Assembly (NCBI GenBank): GCA_022425565.1 | Contig: JAKMFG010000240.1 | Coordinates: forward strand, 1 to 10,543 | Direction of reading: 5' to 3' | Length of the DNA: 10,543 nt | From: Alphaproteobacteria bacterium | GTDB taxonomy: Bacteria > Pseudomonadota > Alphaproteobacteria > Puniceispirillales > Puniceispirillaceae | Shown: positions 6,793-10,543 of the stretch, piece after piece | Numbering within the stretch: position 1 is the first letter of the stretch | How the letters are laid out: every line of letters begins with the position of its first letter | Position numbers and translations under genes: made by a program | The notes under the pieces: model-generated | The model's input: the letters and a program-made list of their open reading frames with translations, nothing else | Told to the model about the DNA's origin: nothing | The model's database searches: none

Positions 6793-8340
6793 TCAGGCAG
6801 ACCACCAGCGCTTACAGCTGCGCAGGTTGTCCAGCATCCAGAGGTTGCCGGTCTGACCGCTGTGCTCGACGCGGTTTGATTTCGCATCGACATAGTTCTG
6901 GTACATCGGCACGACGGTCGCGCCCTCGTCACGGCAGATGCCCTGCATCTCGCGGTAGATTTCACCACGAAGACTGGTGTCGAGCTCAGCACGACCCTGC
7001 ATCAGCAGGCTCTGGAAGCGCTCGCTCTCCCAGCCGGTGTCGTTCCACGGAACACCCGACTCATAAGCGGTCGAGAACATCCAGTCCTCGGTCGCCCGGC
7101 CGGACCAGTAACAGGCACACCACGGCTTTTTCAGCCACACATTCGACCAGTAACCGTCAGCCGGCTCCTGAACGATGTTGATGTTGATGCCTGCGGCCGA
7201 ACCCGAGTTCTGGTAAAGCTGGCCGGCATCGACCGCACCGGCAAAGGCACCGTCGGAGACGCTCAGATCGACGTCGAGCGACGACAGGCCGGCTTCCTTC
7301 AGGTAGAACTTGGCCTTGTCCGGATCATATTCGGTCTGCTCCAGATCGGAGGCGAAATACTGGTTCGCCGGGCCGATCGGGTGGTCGTTGCCGACGGCAC
7401 CGTGGCCAAGCAGGATCTTGTCGACCATCTCCTGACGGTTGACGGCGTATTTCAGAGCCCGGCGGACATTGACGTCGTCATAGGGCGCGTTGCCGACAAG
7501 CATCGGGAAGGTGTTGTGCATGTTGCCCGTCACCTCGATGATATCGATGTTGATGTAGGCATCCAGCAGCTTCACCGACTTGAAGTCGACGCGGTTGATG
7601 GCATCCACCTGGCTGGTCATCAGCGCGTTCACACGGGCCGAGGCATCACCGATGTAGATCTGCTCGACTTCCGCGAAGTAGCCGCGGTTGTCAGCATCCC
7701 AGTGGTCGTCGAACTTGGTGACCATGGCGCGTACGCCAGGCTCGAAAGCGACAACCTTGTACGGGCCGGTTCCAATGCCGTTGGCGATTGCCTCGGCGAT
7801 CTGGCCTGCCGGGAAGATACAGATGTGGTAGTCGGAGACGAGGTACGGGAAGTCGGCACTGCCGCTCTTCAGCATGAACTGCACCTGATGGTCGGACAGC
7901 TTCTTCATCTCTTCGACCGCGGCCACAATCGGCTTGGCGGCGGACTTTGCGCCTTCCTCGACATGCATGTTCATCGACGCAATGACGTCATCGGCGCCGA
8001 AGGACTTGCCGTTGTGGAACTTCACGCCTTTGCGCAGGTTGAAGGTCCAGATCTTGGCGTCAGGCGACGCTTCCCAGCTCTCTGCAAGTTCACCGACGAG
8101 TTCGCCGGCCGAGGATACCTCGGTCAGGGTCTCGAACACGCAACCAGCGCCCATGTTGATCATGAAGCTGTCTGAATGGGTGCGGCTGTCCCAGGTATCG
8201 GACGTGTTGCCGCCCGACATGCCAATGGTGTAGGTGCCACCGTGTTTTGGCGCTGCCATGGCCGGCATGCCGGTGACCGACAGGGCACCAGCTGCAGCCG
8301 CTGTTTTCAGCGCGGTCCTTCGCGAGATATTCATCGTCAT
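6793..8340 (-). CDS. Extracellular solute-binding protein, peptide/opine class (SBP family 5), Tat signal
   Basis: Periplasmic binding protein of 515 residues that delivers substrate to the importer. The N-terminus carries a twin-arginine-like signal, SRRTALK (6-12), then an Ala-rich hydrophobic stretch and a probable cleavage site after AMA (27-29), so export may be by Tat in folded form. Family-5 hallmarks follow: FNLRKGVKFHNGKSFGADDV (100-119), GTGPYKV (190-196), and a C-terminal lobe with NVRRALKYAVNR (290-301) and YDPDKAKFYLKEAGL (338-352). The start at 8340 has GGAGG eight bases upstream; an in-frame ATG two codons later is possible. Cysteines at 408 and 410 (WCACYW) plus 469 and 509 might form disulfides. 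It is first in the operon, behind the divergent regulatory region. Members of this family bind peptides, opines, nickel chelates, glutathione or sugars, so the ligand cannot be assigned. Confidence 0.94.
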   Translation of the reverse strand: MTMNISRRTALKTAAAAGALSVTGMPAMAAPKHGGTYTIGMSGGNTSDTWDSRTHSDSFMINMGAGCVFETLTEVSSAGELVGELAESWEASPDAKIWTFNLRKGVKFHNGKSFGADDVIASMNMHVEEGAKSAAKPIVAAVEEMKKLSDHQVQFMLKSGSADFPYLVSDYHICIFPAGQIAEAIANGIGTGPYKVVAFEPGVRAMVTKFDDHWDADNRGYFAEVEQIYIGDASARVNALMTSQVDAINRVDFKSVKLLDAYINIDIIEVTGNMHNTFPMLVGNAPYDDVNVRRALKYAVNRQEMVDKILLGHGAVGNDHPIGPANQYFASDLEQTEYDPDKAKFYLKEAGLSSLDVDLSVSDGAFAGAVDAGQLYQNSGSAAGININIVQEPADGYWSNVWLKKPWCACYWSGRATEDWMFSTAYESGVPWNDTGWESERFQSLLMQGRAELDTSLRGEIYREMQGICRDEGATVVPMYQNYVDAKSNRVEHSGQTGNLWMLDNLRSCKRWWSA

Positions 8341-8408
8341 TGTTCCCTCCTCCTAGCCTGTTTCGATAGGATCATTCAGGCCGGAATTTTAGTTAAACCA
8401 ACGTCGAA

Positions 8409-8438
8409 AGCCTAGGCGGCAATGACGGCTCAATGCAA
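8409..8438 (-). promoter_or_regulatory. Candidate sigma-70 promoter for the importer operon
   Basis: On the minus strand, TTGCAT (8433-8438) is separated by 18 bases from TAGGCT (8409-8414). The -35 match is fair and the -10 match is weak, keeping only T, A and the final T. It would give a leader of roughly 60 bases before the binding-protein start. The -35 element overlaps the left site of the inverted pair, which would suit repression. This is a guess from pattern only. Confidence 0.25.
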
Positions 8439-8484
8439 GCGCTATTGCTGGTATTTTCTGTCGATCCGGTTCTATTGAGCGGTA
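8424..8484. repeat. Inverted pair of similar sites (GCTCAAT/ATTGAGC)
   Basis: GCTCAAT (8428-8434) and its exact reverse complement ATTGAGC (8474-8480) are 39 bases apart. When the right site is read on the minus strand, matching bases extend outside the core: AC before it, and AA and CG after it, about 12 of 18 positions in all. They may be two binding sites for one regulator in opposite orientation. Confidence 0.4.
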
Positions 8485-8503
8485 TGTTCGGCCTGGCCGC
8501 CAA

Positions 8504-8517
8504 GCTTTGTACAAAGC
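8504..8517. promoter_or_regulatory. Perfect 14-bp palindrome, candidate operator
   Basis: GCTTTGTACAAAGC is a perfect palindrome in the divergent region, 92 bases before the MmgE/PrpD start and 163 bases from the binding-protein start. The core TTGTACAA resembles the TTGT...ACAA operators of GntR/FCD-family regulators. The regulator identity is inference; the palindrome itself is plain in the sequence. Confidence 0.5.
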
Positions 8518-8609
8518 CATTCCGGTAACGGGACGGCGTCATTTTGTCTTTCCAAATATCAAAAACGGGTTAAGGATTTTCGCATTGGTTCCACGTCAGG
8601 CGGTGTGTC

Positions 8610-9992
8610 ATGGCGGAAAACAGGATCACGGCCCGGGCCCAAGCAGTCACGCCAGCCCGTTCCGCGACTCGGCTTGCAGAAATCGGCCACAGGATTGCCG
8701 GTATGCCGCGCCCCTCACCGGCGGCGGCGCGAACCATAGAGGATTCATTTGTTGATATTCTCGGCTGTGTGCTTAGCGGCAACCGGACGCCGGAGGCGGC
8801 GGCCATGCTGGCTGCCGCGGCCGACCTTGGTGACGGGCCGGCGCCGGTTCTGGGCACCGGCGCATGTCTGGCGCCGCCGCAGGCCGCCTTTGTCAACGCA
8901 AGCGCATCGCATCTCGAGGAAATGGATGACTGGGAGGAGCCCGGCAATACACATCCCTCGGCGGTGATCTGGCCCGCCATCTGGGCACTTGCAACGATCA
9001 GGCCGGTCAGTGGCGATCTGGCGCTGCGTGCCTATGCGGCTGGGTTCGAGACAATTGTGCTGTTCGGCGAGGCGGTGAATTTCGACCATTACAATCGTGG
9101 ATGGCACAGCACGGCGACGCTGGGCGCCGCCGGTGCGGCAGCGGCGACAGGGGCGGCGATGCAGCTCGATGGCGACAGGATGGCAGCGTCTATCGGGCTG
9201 GCGCTCACTCAGGCATCCGGCTATGCCGAACAGTTCGGGTCTGTGGTAAAGCCAATGCAGGCAGGCTTCGCCGCTCGCGATGGCCTGTCGTCCGCGATAA
9301 TGGCGGCGGCCGGACTTACGGGTAATGACGGCATACTTGATGGCGAGCGCGGCTTTGTCGCCCTGAAGGCGGGTACAGGCATGGACCGGCTCGACGCATC
9401 AATCGACGCCATGGACGGGCGCGCCCTCGACCGCTGGGGCGTTGCCATCAAACTATATCCGAGCTGTTCCTACACTCACAGGCTGGCGGACTGCGCGGTG
9501 GCACTGAGCAAGAGATGCGCGGCCAGAGACATCGCTGAAATACACGCGGAACTCCCCGATTTTCATTATGCAATTTTACGGCATGACAGGCCTGATACCG
9601 AAATACAGGCACGCTTCAGCCTTCCCTTCGTGATGGCAGCCTGCCTTGTGCATGGCCGGCTGACCGGCAAGCACCTTGCCGATCCCCGTGCAGCCGGCGA
9701 GGATATCTGGAGGCTGATAGACCGCACACATATCCATCAGGTGACACCACGCAGGCCGAACATGAATTTTGATCCCCAACAGCCGGACAGGCTGCGGATC
9801 AGGCTGGTTTCCGGAGAGGTTATTGAAGAGAGCTGCGCCTTTCCCAAAGGTACGCCTAATATGCCTGTCAACCGCGCAGCCATCATGGCAAAATACGCAG
9901 AGAACGCCGCTCCATTGCAGGTCCATCCCAAACTCGAATCATGGACCCGAAGCCCCGATCTGGCGGCATTCATCGATATGGTGACGGCATGA
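8610..9992 (+). CDS. MmgE/PrpD family protein
   Basis: Cytoplasmic protein of 460 residues, the usual family length. The family includes 2-methylcitrate dehydratase (PrpD), cis-aconitate decarboxylase and iminodisuccinate epimerase, which act on di- or tricarboxylic acids. Family signatures are visible: the all-helical N-terminal domain with HLEEMDDWEEPGNTHPS (101-117), GWHSTATLGAAGAAAA (164-179), YAEQFGSVVKPMQAGFAARD (205-224), and KLYPSCSYTH (281-290), which carries conserved active-site residues. The ATG at 8610 is preceded by AGGCGG with six-base spacing. It is the first gene rightward from the divergent region and is followed after 42 bases by the alcohol dehydrogenase, so the two probably form an operon. 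No companion methylcitrate synthase (PrpC) or PrpB lies beside it, which argues against ordinary propionate metabolism. The exact reaction is unknown. Confidence 0.92.
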   Translation: MAENRITARAQAVTPARSATRLAEIGHRIAGMPRPSPAAARTIEDSFVDILGCVLSGNRTPEAAAMLAAAADLGDGPAPVLGTGACLAPPQAAFVNASASHLEEMDDWEEPGNTHPSAVIWPAIWALATIRPVSGDLALRAYAAGFETIVLFGEAVNFDHYNRGWHSTATLGAAGAAAATGAAMQLDGDRMAASIGLALTQASGYAEQFGSVVKPMQAGFAARDGLSSAIMAAAGLTGNDGILDGERGFVALKAGTGMDRLDASIDAMDGRALDRWGVAIKLYPSCSYTHRLADCAVALSKRCAARDIAEIHAELPDFHYAILRHDRPDTEIQARFSLPFVMAACLVHGRLTGKHLADPRAAGEDIWRLIDRTHIHQVTPRRPNMNFDPQQPDRLRIRLVSGEVIEESCAFPKGTPNMPVNRAAIMAKYAENAAPLQVHPKLESWTRSPDLAAFIDMVTA

Positions 9993-10005
9993 CGGCTGTT
10001 AGCCG
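9993..10005 (+). other. Small hairpin just after the MmgE/PrpD stop
   Basis: CGGCT-GTT-AGCCG gives a 5-bp stem with a three-base loop directly after the TGA. No T-run follows, so it is not a good terminator and may only affect message stability. It is followed by the 10-bp palindrome AATGGCCATT (10007-10016). Both may be chance. Confidence 0.25.
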
Positions 10006-10034
10006 CAATGGCCATTCAATTGTCCGGAGGAACG

Positions 10035-10543
10035 ATGAACTACACCTATAAACAGGCCACATATGATCAGGCCGCGATGCTGGAGCCGCAGGACTGGAGC
10101 TTTCCGGTCCCCATCGCCTATGGCCCGGGACGGCTTGCCGAGATTGCCGTGCAATGCGCGGGGCTGGGCATTCGTGCGCCCCTTGTGGTGACGGACAGCG
10201 GCAGTGCAGAGCTGCCATTTATCTCGGGCTTGATGTCGATGCTCACCACCGCAGGCATGAAAGCCGGGCTGTTTTCGGACATTTCCCCAAACCCGAGGGA
10301 CACGGAAATTGCAGCCGGCAGGACCACCTTCCTGTCTGGCGGCCATGATGCCGTCATCGCCATCGGCGGCGGCAGTGCCATGGATGGTGGCAAGGCGATC
10401 TGCCTGACAGCCCGCAACGAGATCGATTTATGGGATTTTGAGTGGGAGGCCACGCCGGCGGAGATCAGGCTGGACCAGCCGTTTCCGCATCTGGTTACCA
10501 TTCCGACAACGGCTGGAACAGGTGCCGAGACGGAAAGCACGGC
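10035..10543 (+). CDS. Iron-containing alcohol dehydrogenase, 3' end outside window
   Basis: N-terminal 169 codons of a group III (iron-dependent) alcohol dehydrogenase, an NAD(P)-linked oxidoreductase of alcohols, hydroxy acids or maleylacetate. The start ATG has GGAGG (10026-10030) four bases upstream. The dinucleotide-binding part shows FPVPIAYGPGRL (23-34), the hallmark GGGSAMDGGK (111-120, the GGGSxxDxxK pattern), and IPTTAGTGAE (156-165). The metal-binding aspartate and histidines lie in the C-terminal domain, beyond the window, so metal use and subfamily cannot be judged. It follows the MmgE/PrpD gene by 42 bases on the same strand. Possible roles include a 4-hydroxybutyrate or lactaldehyde-type dehydrogenase or a maleylacetate-reductase relative; none is favoured by the visible part. 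Confidence 0.93.
   Translation, partial: MNYTYKQATYDQAAMLEPQDWSFPVPIAYGPGRLAEIAVQCAGLGIRAPLVVTDSGSAELPFISGLMSMLTTAGMKAGLFSDISPNPRDTEIAAGRTTFLSGGHDAVIAIGGGSAMDGGKAICLTARNEIDLWDFEWEATPAEIRLDQPFPHLVTIPTTAGTGAETEST

Larger units (their letters stand above)
8341..8609. promoter_or_regulatory. Divergent intergenic region between importer operon and MmgE/PrpD operon
   Basis: This 269-base, comparatively AT-rich gap separates two divergently transcribed units and should hold both promoters. It contains the binding-protein ribosome site (GGAGGAGGG on the minus strand, near 8346-8354), a possible minus-strand promoter, an inverted pair of similar sites and a perfect 14-bp palindrome. The MmgE/PrpD ribosome site is AGGCGG (8598-8603). 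No convincing sigma-70 promoter was found for the plus strand. No regulator gene lies in the window. Confidence 0.7.

Noticed and set aside
7381..8175. 264-codon plus-strand open frame opposite the binding-protein gene
   Set aside because: It is antisense to a clear family-5 binding protein. Its Val/Asp-rich composition is that of a complementary-strand shadow.
8341..8609. Guanidine or other riboswitch in the divergent region
   Set aside because: Considered because of the ureohydrolase context. No recognisable paired-element pattern was found by eye, and the ureohydrolase leader itself is outside the window.
1..10543. CRISPR array, insertion sequence, tRNA or phage genes
   Set aside because: No regularly spaced repeats, transposase-like protein, tRNA-like fold or phage gene was seen. 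Nearly all sequence is accounted for by metabolic and transport genes.

Overview
The window reads as a GC-rich alphaproteobacterial chromosome segment, about 60% G+C by eye. Reading frames are tightly packed and start codons mostly carry clear Shine-Dalgarno sequences. The mix of a ureohydrolase, a peptide-type ABC importer and an MmgE/PrpD protein fits a catabolically versatile, possibly marine, alphaproteobacterium. This placement is inference; no rRNA or other phylogenetic marker is present.

Layout. (1) Bases 1-821, plus strand: the 3' part of a ureohydrolase (agmatinase/guanidinobutyrase-like) whose start lies before the window. (2) Bases 860-8340, minus strand, read right to left: a probable six-gene transcription unit. 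It encodes a Tat-type peptide/opine-class binding protein, an intrinsic terminator that probably attenuates readthrough, a DppB-like permease, a DppC-like permease with an unusual N-terminal membrane extension, a fused double ATPase (DppD-DppF type), a membrane di-iron desaturase/hydroxylase-like protein, and a xylose-isomerase-like TIM-barrel protein. The ureohydrolase converges on the end of this unit. (3) Bases 8341-8609: a divergent regulatory region with a perfect 14-bp palindrome and a widely spaced inverted pair of similar sites. (4) Bases 8610-10543, plus strand: an MmgE/PrpD-family protein followed by an iron-containing alcohol dehydrogenase that runs off the window.

The genes look like a catabolic island. 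A complete ABC importer of the peptide/nickel/opine class is transcribed with an oxidative membrane enzyme and a TIM-barrel isomerase/epimerase. It is flanked by a C-N hydrolase for guanidino groups, a dehydratase/decarboxylase/epimerase-family enzyme and an alcohol dehydrogenase. A plausible overall job is uptake and stepwise breakdown of a small amino or guanidino compound, but the substrate cannot be read from the sequence. The pairing of a desaturase-like hydroxylase with a sugar-isomerase-like TIM barrel recalls the rhizopine (moc) catabolic genes; that comparison is a hypothesis. No mobile element, CRISPR array, tRNA or rRNA was seen.
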